DNA from: Flavobacterium sp. YO12
Lineage (GTDB): Bacteria; Bacteroidota; Bacteroidia; Flavobacteriales; Flavobacteriaceae
NCBI RefSeq assembly: GCF_004119495.1
Contig: NZ_NRQU01000004.1
Location: 1 to 64,000, forward strand
Length of the DNA: 64,000 nt
Direction of reading: 5' to 3'
Positions 1-8,876 of the stretch are shown here, in pieces (the first letter of the stretch is position 1; the number at the start of each line of letters is the position of its first letter). Under the pieces are notes generated by a model. The model did no database searches and had not been told where the DNA came from. It worked only from the letters and a program-made list of their open reading frames with translations. Made by a program: the position numbers and the translations under genes.

Positions 1-845
1 CCATCAGTATATGTAAAAGTAAATGTTCCGTTTCCATTATCAACTGTAGTTGTGATTCCTTTTCCAGCAATTCCTTGTGGACCTTGCGCTCCTGTATCTC
101 CTTTTATGGCTGCTAAATAATCTGTAATTGTTGCTGTTGTATTATTGGTTGTTTCCTTCCAAATTTCAAAAGCTGACTTTCCATCAATACCATTTGTTCC
201 GTTTGTTCCTGCAATACCCTGCGCTCCTATTAAGTTAGACGTTGTAAAAGTTGATCCATCAGTATAGGTAATTGTAAACGTTCCGTTTCCATTATCAACT
301 GTAGTTGTAATTCCTTTTCCGTTAGTTCCTGCTACACCAGTATCCCCTTTTACAGCCGCTAAATAGTCTGTAATTGTTGCTGTATTATTTTTAGTTATTT
401 CTTTCCAAATTTCATAAGCAGATTTTCCATCAACACCATTGGTTCCAGGAACTCCTTGAGGACCTGAAGCTAAGTTTATTGTAACTGGCAGGCCTTTTTC
501 ATTTGTATAAGTAATGGTACCGTTTTTATTGTCTACCAAAGTTGTAATAGTCTCCGTATCAGCACTTCCCATACGGTACCATTTGTCTGTATACCAATAG
601 TAGTAACCCGGTACAATATCACTGATTGTCTGTGTATTAAAAACCAAAAGACTGTTAACATTACCTCCTGCAATAGTCGTTTTGTCTAATGTGCTGGTTA
701 ATGAAACTCTAGGTATAAGTATACCTTTGTTTGTTGCAGCAACATCAAGCTGTGTTGAAGAGTTAGGAAGTGAAGTCCCAATACCTACTTGTGCATGACT
801 CCAAAAACTCAATCCTAAAAGGAATAAAAAGTAATAATTTTTCAT
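1..845 (-). CDS. Collagen-like repeat surface protein, C-terminus cut by window edge
   Basis: The reading frame is open from an ATG at 845 down to base 1, so only the first 281 or so residues are visible. It begins with a signal peptide (MKNYYFLFLLGLSFWSHAQ), followed by an N-terminal region of the kind seen on Flavobacterium secreted proteins (VGIGTSLPNSSTQLDV). From about residue 130 it becomes repetitive: Gly-X-Y-like stretches (GPQGVPGTNG, KGDTGAQGPQG) alternate with a conserved DGKSAYEIWKE block and a KGITTTVDNGNGTFT block. The repeat period is about 82-85 residues, and the DNA of successive units is nearly identical (window bases 1-63 match 256-318). A secreted, probably cell-surface or adhesive protein is inferred. 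The exact function is unknown, and the number of repeats cannot be known here. Confidence 0.8.
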   Translation of the reverse strand, partial: MKNYYFLFLLGLSFWSHAQVGIGTSLPNSSTQLDVAATNKGILIPRVSLTSTLDKTTIAGGNVNSLLVFNTQTISDIVPGYYYWYTDKWYRMGSADTETITTLVDNKNGTITYTNEKGLPVTINLASGPQGVPGTNGVDGKSAYEIWKEITKNNTATITDYLAAVKGDTGVAGTNGKGITTTVDNGNGTFTITYTDGSTFTTSNLIGAQGIAGTNGTNGIDGKSAFEIWKETTNNTTATITDYLAAIKGDTGAQGPQGIAGKGITTTVDNGNGTFTFTYTD

Positions 846-1027
846 AAAAAATCTTTTAAAAACGATTAACCTTAATAAGAACTAATTCAAATGAAAAAAT
901 TGAATACTGCTAATTCTCATTTCACTGATCATAAATAGGTTGTTTTTTAAGATTTGGGGAACCTCTAAAAAATAAACTGATCTTACATCTATCTGAGGGC
1001 AAATGTAAAAGACTAAAAATCAAAAAA

Positions 1028-1069
1028 TTGTAGAACCCTTAACTGTACCTTGTAGAACTTTTTCTACAG
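1028..1069. promoter_or_regulatory. Palindromic regulator site, copy 1 (TTGTAGAA-N4-TTCTACAG with upstream half-site)
   Basis: A near-perfect inverted repeat, TTGTAGAA (1050-1057) and TTCTACAG (1062-1069), is separated by 4 bp. A further direct half-site TTGTAGAA lies at 1028-1035, exactly 22 bp to the left of the first arm. The site is about 200 bp upstream of the start codon of the collagen-like gene. Two more copies occur at 4120-4159 and 7155-7194. The rest of 846-1292 is AT-rich and shows no convincing gene. Confidence 0.5.
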
Positions 1070-1292
1070 AAAAAACAGGCAAAAAACACAATAAACAAGT
1101 ACTAATTAATAATTACGATGTTATAAACAAACACTCTTAAGAAACTAGATTTCTTAAAAAAGTCCATTATCATATACTGCTGTTTAATCGTTAAAAGCAG
1201 AATTTAAAAACCGTATTTTTTTAGTGAAGTCCTTCGTAAATTGAAGGATAGACATTAGAATAAATATTTGTTTGACTTTACAGCATTGCTTT

Positions 1293-1669
1293 CTAGCCTG
1301 CCATATTGTAAGATGCAGTGCAGATTAATTTGAAAGATTGTTTTGATCGATCTTCGATAGAAGCATTTGGTGCTTTCTTTTTTAATGCTTCAATTCCTTT
1401 ATCTCGAGAAAATCTATCTTTAAACATTTTACTTACACCAATAATTTTTCCGTTGAATGCTTTGAGATTAAAGTAAGTTTCATTGTTTCGAGAGGTCTTT
1501 CTAAAAAACTTCACATTATCTTGCGAATTGCGCCTTACAGATTCAATTCCTTTAAAACACATTAATTTTCTTGTATAAACTCCGCTGCTCAAAATAACCT
1601 TTCCTTTATTGTCTATAAAATCAAACTGAAATTCTCCATTTGTTTTTTATTAATTACAAATTTTTCCAT
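1293..1669 (-). CDS. YegP/DUF1508-family protein, interrupted by one frameshift
   Basis: Two tandem DUF1508 repeats are recognizable. The first contains NGEFQFDFIDNKGKVILSS and ends with KGIESVRRNSQDN. The second reads NNETYFNLKAFNGKIIGVS and ends with KGIEALKKKAPNASIED. The family is small (about 110 residues); its physiological role is not settled. The open frame in the sequence covers only 1293-1592 plus upstream codons without a start. A good start (ATG at 1669, MEKFVINKK) lies in another frame. The two frames join if one base is restored in the T6 run at 1643-1648, giving about 125 residues. This is either a sequencing error or a recent frameshift. The gene is downstream of nothing obvious and shares the minus strand with the kinases. 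Confidence 0.75.
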
Positions 1670-1728
1670 TTTAAAAACTAATCTTTTCTCTTTGTTGCTA
1701 ATAAATTTAAATTGTAAATCATTTTTAA

Positions 1729-3242
1729 TTAATCGTTAAAAATGATTTTAAAAGTTGTCCCTTTTCCTACCTGACTTTCAACTGTAACCCTTCCGTTCAT
1801 TGATTCAATCTGGTTTTTTGTAATGTATAAGCCTATTCCATTTGCCTTTTCGTGCTTATGAAATGTTTTATACATTCCGAATAATAAATGACCGTATTTT
1901 TTAAGATCGATTCCCAAACCATTATCCTTTATCGTCAATACCTTTTTCTCATTTTCTATGAAAAAGTTAAATTCGATTGCCAAAAATTTATCTGGATTCG
2001 CATATTTTATGGCGTTCGTACATAAATTTTGCAATACACTTTCGAGATAAGCGGGATTAAAATTAATCACAGCATCTTCTGGGATATTGTTTATAATTGT
2101 GGCATTGTTTCGATGACTGTAAGCGCTGACAATGTTAAGCACCCTATTTAAATAAGTATTCAAATTCAAGGGTTCTACAGCAATTTCTGTATTATTTTGA
2201 ATGTTGACTATTTGCGATAGATCTTCAATTGTTCGATTTAAATCATTTGAAACCATTCGCAGATACTTTATTGTTTCGCGCTTCTCTGCAAAATTTTCTT
2301 CTAAATCAATCATATCCAGAAGCAGTTTAAAATTTCCTGCATGCGAATTCAGATTATGAGATGCGATGTGCGAAAAGTTCAGCAGTCTGTCATTCTTTTC
2401 GCTATAAAGCTCCATTCTTTCCTGCAGTTCCAGCTCTTTTCTTTTTTGTGATGAAATATCTGTATGCGTTCCTATTACTTTCAACGGTTTACCATTTTCG
2501 TCACGTTGAATTACTTTACCTCTGTTTAAAATCCATTTATAACTTCCATTTAAAGTCAATACACGATGAAAATTTTCATAAAAAGGCGTTTTATTTTCAA
2601 AGTGATTATGTAAAGCCGTATAATATTTTTCGAGATCTTCTGGATGTATAATTTCATTCCATCGTTCTGGAGAATCCATGTTTTCTGCCGATTCTAATTC
2701 AAGTATTCTTATAGACTGCGGCGAATAAAAAACAGTATTCTCTTTCATATCCCAATTCCAAACTCCAAAAGTTGAAGTTTCAAGAGCAAATTTGTAACGC
2801 TCTTCAGAAATCTCCAGCTTCGATTCTAATGTTTTTAACTGTGTAACATCAGAAATTCTTCCGTATAAAACTAAAGTTCCGTCACTGTTTGTCTCTTTTT
2901 TTGATGAAACCTTAAACCAGCACAATCCTTTCATAGGCAATTGTACTCTAAAAATTGAATTCCATTTTTTCCCTTTTTTAAAGAATCAATTAAAGACTTC
3001 CTTACTGAGTTCCTGTCGTCTTTATGAACTCTGTCATAAACAGAAAACATAGTATTGGTAAACAATTCATCGGGTAAAATTTCGAACATTCTATATGCAG
3101 AATCAGTAACAAAAGGCAAAGCACAATCATTTTGCGGCGAAATCGTCAGAACAAAAAGCGCATCTTCCATTTCATCAAACAATTTAGACTTCAACTCATT
3201 AATTGTTTTATTTTTTCTTGCTTTATAAAAGTCGAATTCCAT
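1729..3242 (-). CDS. PAS-domain sensor histidine kinase, interrupted by one frameshift
   Basis: Two overlapping frames (2931-3242 and 1729-2940) are halves of one kinase. The first PAS domain runs through the break: in the second frame it continues upstream of the apparent start as WNSIFRVQLPMKGLCWFKV. Restoring one base in the T6 run at 2965-2970 gives about 504 residues. A second PAS domain (EERYKFALETSTFGVWNWD to GTHTDISSQKR) follows. Next comes a dimerization/phosphoacceptor helix with the Flavobacterium-style H-box SHIASHNLNSHAGN, and then a HATPase with N box (NLCTNAIKYA), G1 (DNGLGID) and G2 (GIGLYITKNQIESMNGR). No transmembrane segment is visible, so it is probably cytoplasmic. It lies 56 bp downstream of the small receiver-like gene on the same strand, which suggests a common transcript. 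The signal is unknown. Confidence 0.85.
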
Positions 3243-3298
3243 GATCTAGTATTTAGTAGTTTATGACTAATAAAAACCTGATTATAGTTTCTTTTTAG

Positions 3299-3673
3299 TC
3301 AACAGTAAGGCATTTGGGTATTAAGTATGGTTTCTTCAAAATGAAGATTTAACTGATTTAATATTTGTGATCGTACATTTGAAGTATCAAGTAAGAAAAC
3401 ATCATCCAAATCAATCAATATATTTGATATTCGTTTATTAAAAGAACAAACAACCAGTGGAATTCCTTTTCCGTATACTCTTAAAAAATCAAGGAACTCT
3501 TCTTCTGTGTAAACAACAAATACAATTGCTGCATAAACATCTAATTCGTCATTTAGGCTCCTGAAATCTCTACAGATATCAAGCATCAAAACATCTTGAA
3601 ATTTACATTTCAAAAATTTTGAAAAGCATTTTTGATTGCCATATATAAGTGCTCTTTTCTTTATCATCATCAT
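3299..3673 (-). CDS. Small degenerate receiver-like protein (unknown function)
   Basis: This 124-residue protein starts MMMIKKRALIYGNQKCF. I do not recognize a named family. The hydrophobic strand pattern (ALIYGN, VLMLDI, AAIVFVVYT, PLVVCS, DVFLLDTS) spaced by amphipathic helices resembles a response-regulator receiver fold. However, the acidic pair after strand 1 and a clear phosphoacceptor Asp after strand 3 are missing, as is a signal peptide. Its place directly upstream of a PAS histidine kinase on the same strand suggests a role in that kinase's signalling, for example as a pseudo-receiver. This is inference from fold pattern and context only. A palindromic regulator site lies about 450 bp upstream. 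Confidence 0.55.
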   Translation of the reverse strand: MMMIKKRALIYGNQKCFSKFLKCKFQDVLMLDICRDFRSLNDELDVYAAIVFVVYTEEEFLDFLRVYGKGIPLVVCSFNKRISNILIDLDDVFLLDTSNVRSQILNQLNLHFEETILNTQMPYC

Positions 3674-4119
3674 TACATTTTTACAATCAAATTTTTCTTA
3701 AAAAAATTCAATCAAGTTAAAAACCGCATCCTATAACATCATAAAAAACTTCACAGCATAAAAAAATTGAAAGGAGAGATTTCTTGAATTCAATTACCAC
3801 AACGAAATTCATTCAATTCATATCACACACACATTCTCTCTCCCCTAAATTCTTACATCGTCAATTCTAATTTTCTTTAATTAAATGAACAACTCAATGT
3901 TGATCAAACGGCTGTTCTCCAAAAACAAAATTGACTTAAATGTTAAATTCCAAAAAACATAAACAATACTGCCAGCATCAAAAAAAATCATTCCCAAAAA
4001 CAGAAAATTGGGTGTAAATAATTAAAAAAAAATACTTTTCAATATTGTCTTTTTTTATTCTCCAATTCTCTTGTCTCTTCCTGACAATACAAAAATACTC
4101 CCAATAAAATCAATAGCTT

Positions 4120-4159
4120 ATAGAATATTGACCACCCTCTTGTAGAATTATTTCTACAA
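4120..4159. promoter_or_regulatory. Palindromic regulator site, copy 2 (perfect TTGTAGAA-N4-TTCTACAA)
   Basis: The perfect inverted repeat has arms at 4140-4147 and 4152-4159. A half-site variant ATAGAA lies at 4120-4125, exactly 22 bp left of GTAGAA at 4142-4147, as in the other two copies. It is upstream of the receiver-like/PAS kinase pair and just beyond the 3' end of the LuxR-type regulator gene. Confidence 0.55.
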
Positions 4160-4196
4160 GGAAAACGATTCTTAAATCGAAATTTTTCTGCAAAAA

Positions 4197-4224
4197 AAAA
4201 CAGGGATTTAAAAATCCCTGTTTT
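4197..4224 (-). terminator. Rho-independent terminator after the response regulator gene
   Basis: A 12-bp stem, AAAACAGGGATT pairing with AATCCCTGTTTT, closes a 4-base loop. On the minus strand it is followed by a run of nine T (4192-4200 read in reverse). It sits 39 bp past the stop codon of the response regulator gene. Confidence 0.8.
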
Positions 4225-4262
4225 TCTTAATACTTTGTAATGTCTAAATAATTGAATATTAG

Positions 4263-4907
4263 CTATTCGTCATAATACAACTGAAAAAACCGAATTAAAT
4301 CAGCCAGATTATCAATCTCCAGCTTTTCAAAAATTCTATTTTTAAAAGTACTTACTGTCGTTTTTTTTATGTTCAACAATTCTAAAATTTCTAGATTCCC
4401 GTATCCTTTTATTAGCAATTGTGCCACCTCAATTTCTCTATTCGACAAAAGATCCAATGGATTTGTCGGCTTTTTTGTGATATACGAATCCAAAATCCTG
4501 TCTTTAACATTCTGAGTAAGATATTTTCCAGAAAGCATCATCGAATTGATGGCATTTTTCATTTCCTCTTCAGAAGTTTCTTTATTTAAATAACCAGATG
4601 CTCCGGCATTTAAATATCGCATTGCATAAATATTTTCATCGTAGGCAGAAAATATTAAGATTTTAATATCGGGCTGAATTGCTTTTATTTCAGACAATAC
4701 ATTTATACTGTTACCATCTGGAAAGTTTACATCTAAAATCAATAAATCGATCTTAACTTCATTCAGTTTACTAAATATATCTTTAAAATTCCCTGCCATA
4801 TAAATTGCTGCATTTAAAAACAGCTCTTTTATAATTAGAGAAACTCCTTGTCTAACCACACTATGATCATCGGCAATTAAAAAACTATAGCTATTTGATG
4901 ATTTCAT
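4263..4907 (-). CDS. LuxR/NarL-family response regulator
   Basis: This 214-residue protein has an N-terminal receiver domain (residues about 8-125) and a C-terminal LuxR-type helix-turn-helix (about 148-210). The acidic pair is Asp13-Asp14 (IADDHSVVR), the phosphoacceptor is Asp59 (LLILDVNFPDG), and the conserved Lys is in SGYLNKETSEEE. The HTH begins LLSNREIEVAQLLIKG and contains the recognition helix region TTVSTFKNRIFEKL. It lies 96 bp downstream of a membrane histidine kinase on the same strand, so the two probably form a two-component pair. It ends in its own terminator. NarL-type regulators bind inverted repeats, so it is a candidate for binding the TTGTAGAA palindromes nearby; this is inference. 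Confidence 0.9.
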   Translation of the reverse strand: MKSSNSYSFLIADDHSVVRQGVSLIIKELFLNAAIYMAGNFKDIFSKLNEVKIDLLILDVNFPDGNSINVLSEIKAIQPDIKILIFSAYDENIYAMRYLNAGASGYLNKETSEEEMKNAINSMMLSGKYLTQNVKDRILDSYITKKPTNPLDLLSNREIEVAQLLIKGYGNLEILELLNIKKTTVSTFKNRIFEKLEIDNLADLIRFFQLYYDE

Positions 4908-5003
4908 CTGTATTTGAATAAATTATTTTTTTAGTAGATTTGGTTCTTTACTTATCAACCATCGGTATGCAAAACACCTATCGACGATTTTTTTATTTGC
5001 ATT

Positions 5004-6641
5004 TTAAACTAAATTTAAAATCAAATTGAAACTAACTTTCGTCCCATTTCCTTGCTTACTTTCAACATTTATTGCCCCGCCAAATAATTCAACAATTTCT
5101 TTACAAAGATTCAAACCTAAACCAACTCCTAAATCATTTACTTTTCCTGAAACTGTTCCTTGATAATACAGTTCAAAAATATTCTTCAAATCATTTTCAG
5201 AAATTCCGCTTCCATTATCCTGAATGGCTACTTTAAAGTTAAGCTTTTTGTCTCCAGCTTTTTCAGCATCTATTGCAATCGCTATGAGGCCTTCTTTTGT
5301 AAATTTATTGGCATTACCAATTATGTTATAAAAAAGCTGATGAATTTTTACAGCGTCCGAAGAAACTTCATAATCAGCTAAATTTGATGTAACCGCAATT
5401 TTATTTCCTTTGCTTTCAACTAGTGAACCCATTGACGAAACAATCTGATTTATCTCTGTTTTTAACTGAAAATTATTATTGTTTAATTTCAGCAAACGAT
5501 TCTCATCTTTAGAATACTCTAAAATTTGGTTCGCTAACAAAAGCAGCGAATTTGTTGTAAATTGAATAGATTGAAAAGTTTCTTTTATTTCGGCATCTTT
5601 TATCGAAGAACTGATCATTTTACTGTAAATAGAAATTAAACTCAACGGAGATCTGATTTCATGACTGATCATTCCCATAATTCTATTTTTGAAGTTTAAG
5701 CTTTCTTTAATTTGAGCTTGAGCAATTGTCAATCGTTTTTCATATTGAAATGCCATTCTAGTAAAGTAGAAAATGGTAATCGATATTATAAGCATTAAAA
5801 CAATCAAAACTGCGAGTGTATAACTTCTGGCAATTTTATTTGAATCGTATTGATTCTGCAGCTGTTTTTGAGTACTCTCCTGAAGAGCGCTTAATGACTT
5901 ATTATAAACCGGCATTATTTCGCTCTCTAAAGCCAATAGTTTATTATTAAGTTCCGTTAATTTCGAATCTTGATTTTTTAAACTCTCAAAATGTTTTTTC
6001 AAATTTTTAAACTGCCCTTCGTAGTAGTTGTTTGTTGTAGTAAACAAATTAGCGATCTGATCTTCAATACTTCCGGTTACTACTTTATCTTTATACTTCA
6101 TCGTAACAGTAACATTTAACTGTTCTTTCTGCACATCAGTTTTTCCAGCCAATGCTGCTCCTAGTCTTGAAAACAATCCTTTTTTAGAAACACTGTCGAC
6201 TTTTGTATAAGTATCGGTTTTAATACTGTCTAAAATTTTCTTGTATTCAAACTTATTTAATTTGAATACGTTCGAAACACTATTTTTATCAGGATTATGC
6301 TGTAAACTAATAATAGAATCAATCTCAGATTTTAAAGTTTGAATGTTCGATTCTGAATGTTTTTTCTCCAATAGAATTTTTTCAAACTCTTTATTGTTTT
6401 TTGTCAATAAACTCAAACTGTCAAGCAAACGGCTTATTTCATTCAACGAAGCAGTATACTGTTCTAAAGAAGCCTTATTCTTATTAGCCTTGTAATTAGT
6501 AAAGTTTTTTTGAGAATTTAAAAACGAATTATTTATTTTGCTCGTGAAACTCGAAATCTTATTCATAGAATTCATAGAACTCAATGCTTTTGACATTTCA
6601 GATTCATTTGAAGTTTCATTTGTTCCAAATAACAATGGCAA
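5004..6641 (-). CDS. Membrane sensor histidine kinase, probable N-terminal truncation of the open frame
   Basis: The open frame encodes 545 residues from a TTG at 6641. A long helical, probably periplasmic region (residues 1-270, rich in Lys, Asn and Ser) is followed by one transmembrane helix (about 275-296, TLAVLIVLMLIISITIFYF). A HisKA domain with H-box MISHEIRSPLSL and a HATPase (NIIGNANKFT, DNGSGISEND, GVGLGLNLCKEIVELFGG) complete it. A periplasmic sensor needs a first membrane helix, and none is in frame. Just upstream, about 6630-6690 in another frame, lies a hydrophobic stretch VCIILLQIIAIVIWN that would fit. So the true start may be near 6700 with one or two one-base errors in between. 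It is paired with the LuxR-type regulator downstream. Confidence 0.85.
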   Translation of the reverse strand: MPLLFGTNETSNESEMSKALSSMNSMNKISSFTSKINNSFLNSQKNFTNYKANKNKASLEQYTASLNEISRLLDSLSLLTKNNKEFEKILLEKKHSESNIQTLKSEIDSIISLQHNPDKNSVSNVFKLNKFEYKKILDSIKTDTYTKVDSVSKKGLFSRLGAALAGKTDVQKEQLNVTVTMKYKDKVVTGSIEDQIANLFTTTNNYYEGQFKNLKKHFESLKNQDSKLTELNNKLLALESEIMPVYNKSLSALQESTQKQLQNQYDSNKIARSYTLAVLIVLMLIISITIFYFTRMAFQYEKRLTIAQAQIKESLNFKNRIMGMISHEIRSPLSLISIYSKMISSSIKDAEIKETFQSIQFTTNSLLLLANQILEYSKDENRLLKLNNNNFQLKTEINQIVSSMGSLVESKGNKIAVTSNLADYEVSSDAVKIHQLFYNIIGNANKFTKEGLIAIAIDAEKAGDKKLNFKVAIQDNGSGISENDLKNIFELYYQGTVSGKVNDLGVGLGLNLCKEIVELFGGAINVESKQGNGTKVSFNLILNLV

Positions 6642-7516
6642 TTATCTGCAGCAAAATAATACATACCAATAAAGTATAGTGAATTATTTTTCAATGTTTG
6701 AATTTTAGTTTTAACAAACTAAATGTATTATTCAAGGAATTCTTTTTAACCAAAATTTTAGATTTTAAAATGATAAAAAAATTAATGAGTTATAAAAAAT
6801 CATTAACTCATAAAATTGTTTTAATGCTAGGTTACTACTATACCATCATGAATGATGTACTACAACTTAAATAATTATTATTTTTTAGATCTTAAATCAG
6901 GATTACCAATTTTAATTCTGAGACGACAGTCCTTATCTGTTAAATCAAAACTGCTTTACACAAAAAATAAAGTACAGCCTTGTAAAACCAACATTAATTA
7001 TTATCGCCAATAAATATTTAAAAGATTTGGGGAGTCTTTTAATTGAAAAAATATGTCCTTAACAAGTTACACATTTTAATTCGTTTTATTTAAAAATATT
7101 TAATTTTTCTTTTTAAACTAACTGCGAAAGTAGTTTGATTTAATAAAACTCTACGTAGAACATTATCACAGTTATTGTAGAATTTGTTCTACAAAACTAC
7201 TCATTTTTATGAATAGCTTTTTCATAAAAATCAATAAAAAAATATTAAGCCCCAACAAACAATTATAGATCTTCTATAGAAAACAGAGAACCAATAATGC
7301 TGTTATTCCAAAAAAGTCGTAGCAGCAAAAAAAATGAAAAAAAAAATATTTTTTAAACACTAACCCTAACAAACTGAATAACTGACTTTTATTTTTTAAA
7401 TTATTTTCATCTTCCCGCTTGTTTTGCTCTTAAATCCTCATCGATTTTTACTGCCCATTTTTTTGGAACCAACATTGTCTTTTAGTTTTGCCGAAAATTT
7501 TAAAAAATTAATGGAA
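6642..7516. other. Long AT-rich region upstream of the OmpA-family gene
   Basis: No gene with coding character is seen, apart from the possible displaced kinase N-terminus near 6630-6690. The region contains the third copy of the palindromic regulator site (7155-7194). The rest is AT-rich non-coding sequence and probably a long promoter or leader for the OmpA-family gene. Confidence 0.45.
7155..7194. promoter_or_regulatory. Palindromic regulator site, copy 3 (perfect TTGTAGAA-N4-TTCTACAA)
   Basis: Arms lie at 7175-7182 and 7187-7194. The extra half-site GTAGAA at 7155-7160 (part of a small palindrome CTACGTAG) is again exactly 22 bp left of GTAGAA at 7177-7182. The site is about 320 bp upstream of the OmpA-family start codon and about 500 bp from the kinase start on the other side. 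Confidence 0.55.
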
Positions 7517-8773
7517 ATGAAAAAATTCATAATTACTTTCTTGTTTGCTTCTGCAATAACAACTGTAAGTGCTCAGACAAAAACTGAGAAAACAACGAAA
7601 AATGACTTCAATAAATGGTCTATTGAATTAGGAGGAGGATTTAATAAACCACAAAGACCTATGTCTGCAAACTATTTCACTTCTACACCAAGTCCTTATG
7701 TAGTAGATCTAGGAGTTAGATATATGTTTAATAACAAATTTGGTCTTAAAGCTGATTTTGGTTACAACAGTTTTACAGGAAAAAACAATTCTATAGATTT
7801 TGATACTAAATACTACAGAGCAGACATTCAGGCTGTAGCTAACTTAGGTCGTATCATGAATTTTGAAACATGGACTAACACGATTGGTTTACTTGGTCAT
7901 GCTGGTTTTGGATTGGCACAATTAGAAGACGAAAATTCGGCTGTAAAAGACAGAATGGGTAACTTCATGGCTGGTATTACAGGTCAAATTAAATTATCGA
8001 ACAGAGTTGCTTTGACTGGAGATTTTACAACTATCCTTAACGCATCTCAAAACGTAACTTTTGATGCTGCAACGCCTTCTAATTCTAGAGGTTTTTCAGG
8101 AATCATTTTTAACGGAACTGTTGGTGTAACGGTTTATTTAGGTAAAAATGAAAAACATGCTGACTGGGTAATCGATAACGGATCTGAAATTGATGAATTG
8201 AAACAAAGAATTACTGACATCGAAACTTCTATGCTGGATACAGACAAAGATGGTGTGCCGGATTATTTAGACGAAGAGCCAAACACAATTTCTGGTGTAA
8301 TGGTTAACACAAAAGGAAAATCTATTGATCTAAACAACAACAATGTTCCTGACGAATTAGAAAGCTATTTATTAAAAACTTACGGAAGCAACACTGATAA
8401 ATCGCCAATTTTAAACAACAATGAATTGGTTAAAAACTTAATCAACAGCGACTACGTTTGTACTTATTTTGATTTTGGAAAATCTACTCCAACAAATGTT
8501 TCTACAGAAGGTATCGATTTTATCTTAACGTATTTGAGAAATAATCCTACTGCTTCAGTTGACATTATTGGGCACGCTGACGAAATTGGTAAATCTGCTC
8601 ACAATGATAAATTATCAACTGCAAGAGCAAACAATGTAAAAAACACATTGATAAAAGCTAATATCAATCCTTCAAGATTAAATGTTATTGGAGCTGGTGA
8701 AGACACTTCAGTAAACAAAGATTCTGATGGAGCTAGAAAACTTGTAAGAAGAGTTACTTTTAGAGTAAAATAA
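7517..8773 (+). CDS. OmpA-family outer membrane protein with peptidoglycan-binding domain
   Basis: The protein is about 418 residues from ATG 7517 (MKKFIITFLFASAITTVSAQ, a clear signal peptide). An ATG two codons upstream (7511) is an alternative; the frame stays open further upstream, but that part is not signal-peptide-like. Residues about 25-225 look like an outer-membrane beta-barrel. A calcium-binding thrombospondin type 3-like motif DTDKDGVPDYLDEEP follows at about 250. The C-terminal OmpA domain (about 315-418) has YFDFGKSTP, IIGHADEIGKSAHNDKLSTA and NVIGAGED, which bind peptidoglycan in the family. It probably anchors the outer membrane to the wall. It is transcribed alone, with a terminator directly after it and a palindromic regulator site upstream. 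Confidence 0.9.
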   Translation: MKKFIITFLFASAITTVSAQTKTEKTTKNDFNKWSIELGGGFNKPQRPMSANYFTSTPSPYVVDLGVRYMFNNKFGLKADFGYNSFTGKNNSIDFDTKYYRADIQAVANLGRIMNFETWTNTIGLLGHAGFGLAQLEDENSAVKDRMGNFMAGITGQIKLSNRVALTGDFTTILNASQNVTFDAATPSNSRGFSGIIFNGTVGVTVYLGKNEKHADWVIDNGSEIDELKQRITDIETSMLDTDKDGVPDYLDEEPNTISGVMVNTKGKSIDLNNNNVPDELESYLLKTYGSNTDKSPILNNNELVKNLINSDYVCTYFDFGKSTPTNVSTEGIDFILTYLRNNPTASVDIIGHADEIGKSAHNDKLSTARANNVKNTLIKANINPSRLNVIGAGEDTSVNKDSDGARKLVRRVTFRVK

Positions 8774-8791
8774 TTTTAGATATTTAATTTT

Positions 8792-8829
8792 AAAAAAGGG
8801 AATAGTCAAATAGACTGTTCCCTTTTTTT
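8792..8829 (+). terminator. Rho-independent terminator after the OmpA-family gene
   Basis: A 16-bp stem with one G-T pair (AAAAAAGGGAATAGTC against GACTGTTCCCTTTTTT) and a short loop ends in a run of seven T. It lies 18 bp past the stop codon, between two convergent genes, and could serve both. Confidence 0.8.
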
Positions 8830-8876
8830 ATTCTAATGTAAGCCTATATAAAAAGTGGCATATATACTCTTAGTTT

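Larger units (their letters stand above)
3674..4262. other. Gene-free AT-rich region between receiver-like gene and response regulator
   Basis: No open frame with coding character is visible on either strand. The region holds the second copy of the 22-bp-phased palindrome (4120-4159) and the terminator of the response-regulator gene (4197-4224). The long distance from the palindrome to the start codon at 3673 leaves room for a long leader or a small RNA, but nothing specific is recognizable. Confidence 0.5.

Noticed and set aside
2361..2651. Plus-strand open frame opposite the PAS kinase
   Set aside because: It is the reverse of a well-supported kinase domain; the encoded sequence shows no domain or leader.
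7424..7516. Upstream start of the OmpA-family gene at 7424
   Set aside because: The added residues are not signal-like and would bury the clear leader that begins at 7517.
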